From positions 34,968 through 98,967 of the forward strand of contig NZ_JACHXQ010000002.1 of NCBI RefSeq assembly GCF_014192285.1: DNA of 64,000 nucleotides. Reading direction: 5' to 3'. Position 1 is the stretch's first letter. Every line of letters starts with the position of its first letter. The position numbers and the translations under genes were made by a program. Below the pieces are notes generated by a model. The model made no database searches, had not been told where the DNA came from, and worked only from the letters and a program-made list of their open reading frames with translations. Positions 45,264 to 54,419 of the stretch are shown piece by piece. This DNA comes from Halomonas fontilapidosi (GTDB taxonomy: Bacteria > Pseudomonadota > Gammaproteobacteria > Pseudomonadales > Halomonadaceae).

Positions 45264-45803
45264 ATGCCTTTTCTCGTCGCCTTCACGCTGTTCGCGCTAC
45301 TCGACTTCGTCATCCTCTTCTCGGTTGGCAGCGAAATCGGGTTACTGAGCACCCTGCTGCTGGTGCTGGCCACCGGATTCATCGGCCTGCACCTGATTCG
45401 CCGTGAGGGCGTAGCGACCTTTGCCCGTGCCCAGGAGCGCATGGCCCAGGGCGAAGTTCCCTCAGGCGAATTACTGACCGGCGCGGCCCTGATCTTCGGT
45501 GGCGCCCTGCTGATGGCGCCGGGTTTTGTCTCCGACACGCTGGGCTTCATGTGTCTGATCCCGAATGCTCGACGCCTGCTGGGTAGGCTGCTTGGCTGGG
45601 TGGGCATTCGAATGAAGGGCCTGCACCTGCACGCCGAGACGTATCGGCCCCGCCGGGGCACCGATGCCGACTGGCAGCAGGCCGGTCCGAAGCGTCGCCA
45701 CGATGGCTCGCAAGACGCTGGTGGGCCGAACCAGCAGGCCCACGGGGAACACCAGGAGGAGCCCCTGGAGGGCGAGTTCATCTCGCGTGACGACTCACGC
45801 TGA
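45264..45803 (+). CDS. fxsA: FxsA-family membrane protein
   Basis: A 179-residue inner-membrane protein with helices at about 3-22, 26-45 and 75-98 and the FxsA pattern (GLLSTLLLVLATGFIGLHLIR, then LTGAALIFGGALLMAPGFVSD). Its C-terminal tail is long, polar and His/Gln rich. FxsA suppresses F-plasmid exclusion of phage T7 in E. coli. The start at 45264 follows GGAG. The linkage to groESL is conserved in gammaproteobacteria. Confidence 0.92.
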   Translation: MPFLVAFTLFALLDFVILFSVGSEIGLLSTLLLVLATGFIGLHLIRREGVATFARAQERMAQGEVPSGELLTGAALIFGGALLMAPGFVSDTLGFMCLIPNARRLLGRLLGWVGIRMKGLHLHAETYRPRRGTDADWQQAGPKRRHDGSQDAGGPNQQAHGEHQEEPLEGEFISRDDSR

Positions 45804-45832
45804 GCGCGACGTAAAAAATTTTCGCGCAGGGC

Positions 45833-45860
45833 CTTGAAAGCCCAATGCTGAGCCCCACTT
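45833..45860 (+). promoter_or_regulatory. heat-shock (RpoH/sigma32) promoter of groESL
   Basis: -35 CTTGAAA (45833-45839), 13-bp spacer, -10 CCCCACTT (45853-45860), a near-exact match to the sigma32 consensus CTTGAAA-N11-16-CCCCATNT. It is about 150 bp before groES. No CIRCE element is present. Confidence 0.9.
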
Positions 45861-46013
45861 ATCCGACAGCATCAGGATTCGGCACGGGGACACCCCCGGG
45901 CCAACGACAAGGAAGGCGATTTCCGCCTCCACCCCGCAGCAGGACTGCGGGTTGATGATGAAAACCGCCCGGGCCCTGCCCTGGCACTGCAAACCATCAG
46001 GAGAACGTGAGCA

Positions 46014-46307
46014 ATGAACATCCGTCCCTTGCACGATCGCGTCGTGATCCGTCGCGTTGAAGAAGAACAGAAGACCGCTGGCGGCATCGTGCTTCCGGGA
46101 AACGCCCAGGAAAAGCCTACGCGCGGTGAAGTCCTGGCCGTCGGTAACGGCCGGATTCTCGACAGCGGCGACGTCCGTCCCCTCGACGTCAAGGTCGGCG
46201 ACACCGTGATCTTTAAAGAGGGCTTCGGCGTCGAGAAGCAAAAGATCGACGGCGAGGAAGTGCTGATCATGAGCGAGTCCGACATCCTGGCCGTCGTCGA
46301 AGGCTGA
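46014..46307 (+). CDS. groES: co-chaperonin GroES
   Basis: Ten-kilodalton lid of the chaperonin. The 97-residue protein begins [14 protein letters not shown], has the mobile loop [16 protein letters not shown] and the terminal DILAVVEG. An AGGAGAACGTGAGCA site precedes the ATG. It is co-transcribed with groEL from the sigma32 promoter. Confidence 0.99.
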   Translation: MNIRPLHDRVVIRRVEEEQKTAGGIVLPGNAQEKPTRGEVLAVGNGRILDSGDVRPLDVKVGDTVIFKEGFGVEKQKIDGEEVLIMSESDILAVVEG

Positions 46308-46342
46308 TTCCGGATACACGACCCGCAACTGCTCGATACTGA

Positions 46343-48016
<1,674 letters not shown>

Positions 48017-48063
48017 TCAGCCCCCTGCCCCAGGCCCTGCCCTTCCAGGCAAGGCCCGAGACG

Positions 48064-48093
48064 AACCCCGCCGGGAGACCGGCGGGGTTTTTT
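48064..48093 (+). terminator. groESL terminator
   Basis: An 11-bp stem AACCCCGCCGG (48064-48074) / CCGGCGGGGTT (48079-48089), loop GAGA, then a T-run to 48093. Confidence 0.95.
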
Positions 48094-48100
48094 ACGTCAC

Positions 48101-48126
48101 GGGCGAGGGGCGAGGGGCGAGGGGCG
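48101..48126. repeat. 7-bp tandem repeat GGGCGAG
   Basis: Three exact copies of GGGCGAG (48101-48121) plus a partial fourth, directly after the groESL terminator. Confidence 0.85.
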
Positions 48127-48172
48127 CGGTTCAAGTAGCAAGCAAAAAGTAGAAAGTCGCAAGGAAGCATCG

Positions 48173-48230
48173 CCGCTTGGCGGCTTGGCGGCTTGGCGGC
48201 TTGGCGGCTTGGCGGCTTGGCGATGTAAGA
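48173..48230. repeat. 8-bp tandem repeat CGGCTTGG upstream of trmJ
   Basis: Six exact head-to-tail copies of CGGCTTGG (48181-48228), preceded by one copy with a single mismatch (48173-48180) and followed by CG. A possible -10 TAAGAT (48234-48239) lies four bases after the array, and each copy contributes a TTGGCG (4 of 6 to -35). Copy number could vary by replication slippage. Confidence 0.9.
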
Positions 48231-48271
48231 TACCCACCCTCCGCTCATTACCTGACACCAGTCGCCCGCCC

Positions 48272-49006
48272 ATGCTATCTAACATCCGCATCGTCCTCGT
48301 ACAGACCTACCACCCCGGCAATATCGGCGCCTCGGCGCGGGCCATGAAGACCATGGGCCTGACCGACCTGGTGCTGGTCAACCCCCGGCAGTTCCCCGAC
48401 TCCGAGGCCTCGCGACTGGCTGCGGGCGCCGAAGATCTGGTGGAAAATGCCCGGATAGTCGGCTCACTCGAGGAAGCCGTATCGGACTGCGTCCAGGTGG
48501 TAGGGGCCAGCGCCCGGCTGCGCAGCCTGCCACTGCCCCACTTCGACGAGCCGGACGAGATGGCTCGGGAACTGATGGAGCAGGCCAGCCACGACCCGGT
48601 CGCGCTGGTGTTCGGCCGCGAGCGCTTCGGCCTGACCAACGATGAGATCCGCTGCTGCAGCCACCAGGTGAGCATCCCCGCCAATCCCGACTACGGCATT
48701 CTCAACCTCTCCCAGGCGGTGCAGGTGCTCGCTCATGAGCTCTTCACCGCCTGGCGGCGCCGCCCCGACAGCGGCTACCTGCCCCCTCGGCCGTCGCAGG
48801 AGCGCCAGCCGACGCGCGAGCAGCTCGGGCACTTCCACGACCACCTGCGCCGAGTGATGCGTCACAGCGGGTTCATCACCCAGCCTCATGCCCGCACCGA
48901 GGACCAACTCGAGGCCCTGTTCGCCCGGGCCCAGCCTTCCCGACGCGAGCTCTCGCTGCTGCGCGGCCTGCTGGCCTCCCTGGAAAACCACCTGCCCGAC
49001 GCGTGA
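48272..49006 (+). CDS. trmJ: tRNA (cytidine/uridine-2'-O-)-methyltransferase TrmJ
   Basis: SPOUT-class enzyme that 2'-O-methylates position 32 of several tRNAs. The 244-residue protein begins with IRIVLVQTYHPGNIGASARAMKTMGL (shown here only as the motif HPGNIGASARA), has LVFGRERFGLTN and IPANPDYGILNLSQAVQVL, the knot-forming cofactor site. The start ATG at 48272 lacks a clear Shine-Dalgarno; longer in-frame sequence consists of the tandem repeat and is discarded. Confidence 0.95.
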   Translation: MLSNIRIVLVQTYHPGNIGASARAMKTMGLTDLVLVNPRQFPDSEASRLAAGAEDLVENARIVGSLEEAVSDCVQVVGASARLRSLPLPHFDEPDEMARELMEQASHDPVALVFGRERFGLTNDEIRCCSHQVSIPANPDYGILNLSQAVQVLAHELFTAWRRRPDSGYLPPRPSQERQPTREQLGHFHDHLRRVMRHSGFITQPHARTEDQLEALFARAQPSRRELSLLRGLLASLENHLPDA

Positions 49007-49013
49007 CGGACAG

Positions 49014-49050
49014 AAACGACGACGGCGGCCTTGGGCCGCCGTCGTCGTTT
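49014..49050. terminator. bidirectional terminator between trmJ and the antiporter
   Basis: A 17-bp perfect stem (49014-49030 with 49034-49050), loop TTG, ending TTT(T) on the plus strand and AAA on the left side, so it serves both convergent genes. Confidence 0.93.
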
Positions 49051-49080
49051 TCGCAGAAGACACAATCGCAGAAAGCCCGA

Positions 49081-50430
49081 TCAGAGGGTCATCGCCGCCA
49101 GCCAGCCGAACGCGATCAGCGGGATATTGTAGTGCAGGAAGGTCGGCACCACGCTGTCCCAGATATGGTCGTGCTGACGGTCGACATTGAGCCCTGAGGT
49201 CGGCCCCAGGGTAGAGTCCGAGGCCGGCGAGCCGGCATCGCCCAGCGCCGCGGCGGTGCCCACCAGGGCTACCGTCGCCAGCGGCGAGAAGCCGAACTGC
49301 ACCGCCAGAGGCACGAAGATCGCCGCGATGATCGGAATGGTGGAGAACGACGAGCCAATACCCAGCGTGATGAACAGACCCACCAGCAGCATCAGCAGCG
49401 CAGCAAGGCCGCGGTTGTCGCCGATCACCTCGACGCTGGAGGCCACCAGGGTCTCGATCTGTCCGGTGGCATTCATCACCGCGGCAAAACCCGAGGCGGA
49501 GATCATGATGAAGCCGATCAGCGCCATCATGCGCATACCGCTGGTGAAGAGGTCGTCAGCTTCCCGCCACTTGAAGATGCCGCCCAGGGAGAGCAGTGCA
49601 AAGCCCACCAGACCGCCCAATACCATGGAGCCGGTATACAGCTGAATGCCCAGCGCCGCGATGATCGCCGCCAGCGACATCGTCAGCCCCAGCGCATGCG
49701 GCGCCTGGCTTTCCGGCTGATGATGGGGAACGTTGCTGGTGGCCACGTCCAGTGCCTCGTAGTCACGCGGCGCGCGATAGCTGAGGAAGAGCGCCACCAC
49801 CAGGCCCAGCGCCATGCCGGCCACCGGCACGCCCATGGCCAGGGGCACCATGCCGCGACTGATCTCAAGGCCCAGCGCCTCGCCGGCCTGATTGATGTTG
49901 GCCAGCAGAATGTCATTGAGAAATATCGCCCCGAACCCCACCGGCAACAGCATGTAGGGGGCGGTCAAGCCGAAGGTCAGGGCGCAGGCCACGGCCCGGC
50001 GATCCAGGCGCAGCTGGTTCATTACCTTGAGCAGCGGCGGAATGAGGATCGGGATGAAGGCGATATGCACCGGTATCAGGTTCTGGGAAGACACCGCCAC
50101 CAGCAGCACCGCGCCGAGCAGCAGATATTTCACGGTGGCCTGACGACTCGGCGGCGCCTCCTGGCCGAGCAGCCGAATCAGCCGGTGCGCCAGCAGGTCC
50201 GGTAGCCCGGCGCGCGAGATCGCCACGGCAAACGCCCCCAGGGTCGCGTAGGCCAGCGCCACCTTGGCACCCCCGCCCACGCCGTCGTTGAAGGCCGCCA
50301 GGGTCGCCTCGATGGATAGCCCGCCGACCAGCCCCCCGACCAGCGCACCGACCACCAGCGCAAAGACCACCGAGACCCGTGCCAGCGACAGGCCCACCAT
50401 CACCAGCACCGCAATGATTACTGCATTCAT
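49081..50430 (-). CDS. Na+/H+ antiporter-family transporter
   Basis: A 449-residue inner-membrane protein with about 12 helices, starting [19 protein letters not shown]. Family features include [41 protein letters not shown] and the C-terminal [20 protein letters not shown], as in the NhaC-like Na+/H+ antiporter family proteins (YuiF type). The start at 50430 follows GGGAAG. A sodium role would suit a halophile but the substrate is not proven; histidine or other organic solutes are possible for this family. Confidence 0.9.
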   Translation of the reverse strand: MNAVIIAVLVMVGLSLARVSVVFALVVGALVGGLVGGLSIEATLAAFNDGVGGGAKVALAYATLGAFAVAISRAGLPDLLAHRLIRLLGQEAPPSRQATVKYLLLGAVLLVAVSSQNLIPVHIAFIPILIPPLLKVMNQLRLDRRAVACALTFGLTAPYMLLPVGFGAIFLNDILLANINQAGEALGLEISRGMVPLAMGVPVAGMALGLVVALFLSYRAPRDYEALDVATSNVPHHQPESQAPHALGLTMSLAAIIAALGIQLYTGSMVLGGLVGFALLSLGGIFKWREADDLFTSGMRMMALIGFIMISASGFAAVMNATGQIETLVASSVEVIGDNRGLAALLMLLVGLFITLGIGSSFSTIPIIAAIFVPLAVQFGFSPLATVALVGTAAALGDAGSPASDSTLGPTSGLNVDRQHDHIWDSVVPTFLHYNIPLIAFGWLAAMTL

Positions 50431-50587
50431 GACAGCTTCCCGAAAAAGGAGTTGGATTGAGACGAAACGGCGCAGGATTCTACCAGAAGGCAACCCCGCC
50501 TGCCGGCGCGCGTCGTCTCGGCAGTCATTCAGCGGTCATCCGGCCTTCACGCCGCTGTCACGAGAAGCAGTGAAAGTAGAGAAGACA

Positions 50588-50716
50588 GGCAAGGGACACT
50601 GCCGTGAACGTCGCCAGGGAAGCGAGGGGGCGGGACGCCCCCTAGGGAGACAGGCATCGGGATGATGTCCAGGGAGGAGCAAGATACCGCCACGACGCCC
50701 GCGTCGTGGCGTTTTT
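50588..50716 (+). ncRNA. candidate CsrB/RsmZ-type small RNA (CsrA-sequestering)
   Basis: An intergenic ~129-base unit with seven GGA motifs (50594, 50618, 50633, 50646, 50660, 50673, 50676). Four are exposed in hairpin loops: GGCA-[AGGGACAC]-TGCC (50588-50603), TCGC-[CAGGGAA]-GCGA (50611-50625), GGGGGCG-[GGA]-CGCCCCC (50626-50642) and CATC-[GGGAT]-GATG (50655-50667). The others lie in single-stranded linkers (TAGGGAG, CAGGGAGGAG). It ends in a strong terminator. A possible promoter is CTGTCA (50555-50560), 16 bp, TAGAGA (50577-50582). This is the structural logic of RNAs that sequester CsrA/RsmA. No TGTAAG-N6-CTTACA GacA box was found upstream. No coding sequence overlaps it. Confidence 0.8.
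50688..50716 (+). terminator. intrinsic terminator of the small RNA
   Basis: A 10-bp perfect stem CGCCACGACG (50688-50697) / CGTCGTGGCG (50702-50711), loop CCCG, then TTTTT. The T-run is on the plus strand, yet no plus-strand protein gene precedes it, which points to an RNA gene. Confidence 0.93.
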
Positions 50717-50717
50717 G

Positions 50718-51362
50718 TCAGCTATCGGGCACCGACTCGAGGGTGACCGTGACGCTATCACCACGCCGCAGCACCTCGCCGGGCGACGGAACCTGCGTCA
50801 ACACCTTTCCCGCGGGGGCGCCAGACGGATCCACCTCCATCTCGAGACGGAACTCGGCGAGCAGCTCCTGCGCGGTATCACGTTGCATGGAGATCAGCCG
50901 AGGGACCGCCACGATCGGCAACTCTTCGACCTCCGGGGGAGGCGGCACCGGGACAATACGGAAGCGCAGCGTTGCCCCGACGGTGGCCTGGTAACCGAAG
51001 CGATTCTGATACCCCGCATCCACGGGGGCCGCATAGAGGGCGATGCGCGACGCGCCCGCCCGCCCCAGGGAGGAACCAGCCGGCCGGGTCGCCTGCCCTT
51101 TCCCGGAGACCGAACCGGAGAGCGAGAGCGCCACCTTCACTTCCCCCTCGGTCTCGGGGAGGGTATAGAAGGTCGGCTGCCAGCCGCTTCGGCGCAGCAG
51201 TGCCATCGCCTCATCGCTGTCCCGATACAGCGCTTCCAGCTGAGCCAGCGCCTGCTCGTCCAGGGCGCGTTGCGCCTGTGCCACCCCCTGCCCCACCGAG
51301 GCGATGATCTGGCCGAGTGGCGCGGCCGTCGTGTCGTTGATCAAGCGCTTGATATCACTCAT
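50718..51362 (-). CDS. shared-core family protein with C-terminal PASTA domain (cluster gene 10)
   Basis: A 214-residue protein. Residues 15-35 carry the cluster's helix (IIASVGQGVAQAQRALD) and 60-66 its GWQPTFY signature, followed by a beta/Ser-Gly segment (78-105) and the IVPVPPPP tail (136-143). A PASTA domain follows at about 151-210 (VPRLISMQRDTAQELLAE...VPSPGEVLRRGDSVTVTL). PASTA domains bind peptidoglycan fragments or act as spacers. There is no signal peptide or membrane helix. The start at 51362 overlaps the upstream gene by eight bases; the frame continues upstream but without homology. Confidence 0.85.
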   Translation of the reverse strand: MSDIKRLINDTTAAPLGQIIASVGQGVAQAQRALDEQALAQLEALYRDSDEAMALLRRSGWQPTFYTLPETEGEVKVALSLSGSVSGKGQATRPAGSSLGRAGASRIALYAAPVDAGYQNRFGYQATVGATLRFRIVPVPPPPEVEELPIVAVPRLISMQRDTAQELLAEFRLEMEVDPSGAPAGKVLTQVPSPGEVLRRGDSVTVTLESVPDS

Positions 51363-52500
51363 GGCCTGCCTCCTCCGTCTCGGATCCCACGGCGACCACG
51401 ACCCCGACTCGCCCGTTGGCCTGTGACAGCGCTGCACCGGGTGCAGGTCGCTGCTCGACGATGGCACCGGAGGGATGACGCCGGCTATGCCGCTCGATCA
51501 CGTCCAACCGAAGCCCCGCGGCCAGGGCCTGACGTCGGGCCGACTCGAGGGTCTGGCCGATCAGGTCGGGCACCTCGGCAGACGCTGGCGCGCCGCTCTG
51601 GCGTGGTGGATTGAGCCGCAGCACCAGCTCGGAGACGTTGTCCGACAGCACCTCCCTGGCCTCCGCACTGTCGAGTGGGTGGAAATTCTTGCCCCCTTCC
51701 ATGACCAGACCGCGAATGCGCAACTCGGCAGACGCCAGTTCCATCCCCGGCTCGGCTCGTGCCAAGTCCAGGGCACCGGAAATGGTCGAGGTCAGCCGCT
51801 CCATGGGCGGAGATGTCGAGACCGTCTTGCGCAGCTGGTCGAGCTGACGACTCAGGCGCGCACCTTGCGCCTCACTCTTATGCAACGCCTGGTCGAGCTC
51901 CTGGATGCGCGCTTGTCGCAGGTCGACCTGGACCTGCAGCTGCTCGCGCTTGGCGGTCTCGGCGCTGAGCATCTCCATGACCACCGCGGTCTTGCGCGTC
52001 TCCAGCATGCCCGGGGTCATGCCGCCGACTTCCGGCCTGGTCGACTCGATCGTCGTGCCGACACCCGGCCGAGGGCTGTCGGGCGACAGGGAAGGGACCT
52101 GTGTGTCCAGCATCAGGTCCGCCATATTGAGGTTCATTCCGGCGAGCCGTTCAGGACGACGGCGCGAGACGGATGGCGCCGATACGCCGGCGCCCGGCAA
52201 CATCATCACCTCCCCGAACGAAACGTTCAGTATGCTACGCGCCATGTGGTAGCTGCCCTGCTGTGACAGGACTTCCGCCGGGTCGGTGTCCGCCTTGACC
52301 AGTCGCAGCACCGGAGCGAGCTTGCTCTCCCCCTGCAGCCCGGTTCCGATGGCAAGGCGACCCTCGTCGTTGGTCGTGGACCTGTTCAGCCCCTGCCATC
52401 CCCTTCCGAGCTCATACACCTGGAGTTCCACCACCTGATGGGCGGCGGGCTTTCGGGCGGCGTCCAGCAGGCTGGCGGTCACGCGAAGCTTGATGGTCAT
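51355..52500 (-). CDS. coiled-coil protein with C-terminal PASTA domain (cluster gene 9)
   Basis: A 381-residue protein. The first ~100 residues look like a beta-sandwich of the transthyretin/carboxypeptidase-regulatory type (MTIKLRVTASLLDAARKPAAHQ, NDEGRLAIGTG). Residues about 165-225 form a coiled coil, followed by a helical region, and a PASTA domain at about 309-372 (VPDLIGQTLESARRQALAAGL, RPAPGAALSQ). No export signal is visible. It overlaps both neighbours by 4-8 bases, so it is translationally coupled. Not a recognised family as a whole. Confidence 0.83.
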   Translation of the reverse strand: MTIKLRVTASLLDAARKPAAHQVVELQVYELGRGWQGLNRSTTNDEGRLAIGTGLQGESKLAPVLRLVKADTDPAEVLSQQGSYHMARSILNVSFGEVMMLPGAGVSAPSVSRRRPERLAGMNLNMADLMLDTQVPSLSPDSPRPGVGTTIESTRPEVGGMTPGMLETRKTAVVMEMLSAETAKREQLQVQVDLRQARIQELDQALHKSEAQGARLSRQLDQLRKTVSTSPPMERLTSTISGALDLARAEPGMELASAELRIRGLVMEGGKNFHPLDSAEAREVLSDNVSELVLRLNPPRQSGAPASAEVPDLIGQTLESARRQALAAGLRLDVIERHSRRHPSGAIVEQRPAPGAALSQANGRVGVVVAVGSETEEAGHE

Positions 52501-53144
52501 GAAAGATCTCCCGGCAGCAGCACCCGACCGATCGCCCCTCGCGACTCCACCTGCACGACCACCTGCTTGCCTCGCAGCGAGGCGAGATCGATGACCAGAT
52601 GGGCGCTGCCGTCCTCACGAGTGGTCAGCCGCTGCGATGACAGCAGCGACAGGCGCTGCTGGGCCGAGGGCCGATAGCCGAGCAGCTGCTCGGTCATCTC
52701 GACATCCACCTGCAGGGAGACGGGGACGCCTCCCTGTTGCTCGCCGGCCATGCTGGATACCTGGATATCCAGCCGCTCACGCTTGGCGCGCCCCTCCACG
52801 GCGGACACGTCCAGATCCAGCAGCGTCTCCGGGCGCCCACCATGGCTCGGCACCGTGGCCAGCCGACCGGAGATCGACGAGCTGATGCGCGTTTCCCGGC
52901 CAGTCTCCTGGTGGTCTCGGCGGGCCTTAGGGAGCAGTCTCAGCCTGGTCGGCTGATTCGCCTCGGCCTCCTCGTGAAACTCCACCTCGAAGGCGAAATC
53001 GAGATAGGGAATCTCGTAACCATGCCCGGCATCACCAGTGCGCGCCGCCTCCGACAGCGTGCCCTGGGCATCCTGCAGGGCATCTGCAAGCCCCACTAAC
53101 ATGTCGCGGACCGCATCGGCCGCAATCTGGCCTCCCTGGCTCAT
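52497..53144 (-). CDS. divergent shared-core family protein (cluster gene 8)
   Basis: A 215-residue protein. Its start (MLVGLADALQDAQGTLSEAA) resembles the helix motif of the other cluster proteins, followed by IPYLDFAFEVEFHEE where they have the FTPTFYxF and beta segment, so I treat it as a remote member. The C-terminal half is beta-rich (LDIQVSSMAGEQQ, HLVIDLASLRGKQVVVQVESRG). There is no signal peptide. ATGA overlaps link it to genes 7 and 9. Confidence 0.8.
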   Translation of the reverse strand: MSQGGQIAADAVRDMLVGLADALQDAQGTLSEAARTGDAGHGYEIPYLDFAFEVEFHEEAEANQPTRLRLLPKARRDHQETGRETRISSSISGRLATVPSHGGRPETLLDLDVSAVEGRAKRERLDIQVSSMAGEQQGGVPVSLQVDVEMTEQLLGYRPSAQQRLSLLSSQRLTTREDGSAHLVIDLASLRGKQVVVQVESRGAIGRVLLPGDLS

Positions 53145-53872
53145 GACTCGTCCTCCTGCGCTTGTCGTTGCTGGCGCGCCCGGGTGAGGCGACGATCATC
53201 GGCTTGCTGTTCGCGCCGCTGCCATCGCTTGCGCGAAAGCGCCACTTCCCGGGCACGTTCGGCCCGCTCATCCAGGTCGCCGCAGCCCCCCTCCACCACC
53301 GAGAGCAGCCGTTCACGCCGCGTCTCATAGGCGCGCGTGGGGGTGGTCATGCTCGGCAACGGCGACTCGAGGGCCTCCCGACCGCGACGCTCCCACGACT
53401 CGAGAGGCCCCGTGATGCGACGCGCGCCGGCATCGAGCGCGTCCGTGTCGATCCACGATCGGCTCTGCTCGCGCAACCCGGTTCGTGACGGAGGATCGCC
53501 CAACAATCGCTGGCCAGTTCGCAGCGGCAGCGACGGGGCGTCGTCGGCGGGCTCGAACGATCTCGCCGGGGCCTGCGTGAGCTCGCGCAGCGGCGAGCGA
53601 TCGCTCAGGGCATCACGCCGCGACGCCCAATCGGCATCGGCCCGGCGACGCTGTGAGAGAGGGGTGACGGGAAAGCGGGCATCGGCGTTCCCGTTGGGCT
53701 CGGTCCCGCCGGAGGCGAGCCGCTGCATCCTGGCCTCGAGCTCGGCGCGCTCCCGCTGAAGGGCCACCAGTGAAGCCGGCAAGGGTGTTGATGCGGCCTC
53801 CGACGCCAGGTCGTCCGAGGTCGGATCTGATGCCGCCTCGTCCTGAAGGGAAGCCCAGCTGTTTCGCGGCAT
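53141..53872 (-). CDS. charged, probably disordered protein (cluster gene 7)
   Basis: A 243-residue protein, rich in Arg, Glu, Ser and Asp, with two short helical stretches (SLVALQRERAELEARMQRL and the last ~50 residues, RERAEVALSRKRWQRRE-like). No recognisable domain, signal or membrane helix. Its reality rests on ATGA overlap with gene 8, a 4-bp gap to gene 6, and the operon's codon style. It may be a scaffold or linker subunit; that is a guess. Confidence 0.7.
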   Translation of the reverse strand: MPRNSWASLQDEAASDPTSDDLASEAASTPLPASLVALQRERAELEARMQRLASGGTEPNGNADARFPVTPLSQRRRADADWASRRDALSDRSPLRELTQAPARSFEPADDAPSLPLRTGQRLLGDPPSRTGLREQSRSWIDTDALDAGARRITGPLESWERRGREALESPLPSMTTPTRAYETRRERLLSVVEGGCGDLDERAERAREVALSRKRWQRREQQADDRRLTRARQQRQAQEDES

Positions 53873-53876
53873 GGGG

Positions 53877-54419
53877 CTACTCCGGTTCCGACTCGGTGGA
53901 CAGCATGGCGCGGATGCGCTCCTCGAGGATGGCCGGCGCGGGCACAGTCACCAGTTTGGTGCGCATGAGCGAGCTCCCTTCGGCAGAATACTGATACTTG
54001 CTCGAGAAGCTGGCCGAGACGGTGGAGACCTTCATCTTGGCGCTCGCCGACAGAAAGCCTACTTTCCCGCTCACCGAGGCGTTGACCGTGGTGCTGCTGC
54101 GCTTGCTCTCGCTCACGGTGGCCATGGAGATCGACATCTTGACCTCGATGAGCGTATCCACGAACTGGTAGAAGGTCGGCGTGAAACCCAGCTCCAGCAG
54201 CGAGTAGCCGTCCGGGCTGTCATCGCCGATCTTGACCAGGTTGGGACGCGCGCTGGAGGCCGTGCCTTCCTCCTCGTCCTCAGGCGCGTAGCCAGCCATC
54301 AGTCGAGCGATCTTCAACGAGGTGAGGTCGAGCTCGTACTGCGCCTCGGCGATCCCCACCCCCATCGACTTGACCATCTCCGGGAAGGGGACGTTGAGCA
54401 GATCCTGTCCTACGGCCAT
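53877..54419 (-). CDS. shared-core family protein (cluster gene 6)
   Basis: A 180-residue, nearly minimal form of the core. It has VGQDLLNVPFPEMVKSM at the start, helix GIAEAQYELD (22-31), LLELGFTPTFYQF (74-86), IEVKMSISM (91-99), a Ser/Thr/Val-rich stretch (100-142), KYQYSAEGSSLMRTKLVTVPAPAIL (141-165; motif YSAEG and VPAPA) and a final helix. It is most like gene 5. I start at ATG 54419, six bases after GGAGG; the preceding in-frame GTG is worse placed. No signal peptide. Confidence 0.86.
   Translation of the reverse strand: MAVGQDLLNVPFPEMVKSMGVGIAEAQYELDLTSLKIARLMAGYAPEDEEEGTASSARPNLVKIGDDSPDGYSLLELGFTPTFYQFVDTLIEVKMSISMATVSESKRSSTTVNASVSGKVGFLSASAKMKVSTVSASFSSKYQYSAEGSSLMRTKLVTVPAPAILEERIRAMLSTESEPE

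Noticed and set aside
45804..46013. CIRCE/HrcA operator before groES
   Set aside because: No TTAGCACTC-N9-GAGTGCTAA; the sigma32 promoter explains heat control.
48173..48230. Possible CRISPR array
   Set aside because: Head-to-tail 8-mers without spacers and no cas genes; it is a simple tandem repeat.
50431..50587. GacA upstream activating sequence for the small RNA
   Set aside because: No TGTAAG or close palindrome was found in this interval; GacA control remains only inferred.
50688..50716. Terminator of the PASTA-protein operon or the antiporter gene
   Set aside because: The T-run is on the plus strand while both flanking genes are on the minus strand; it fits the small RNA instead.
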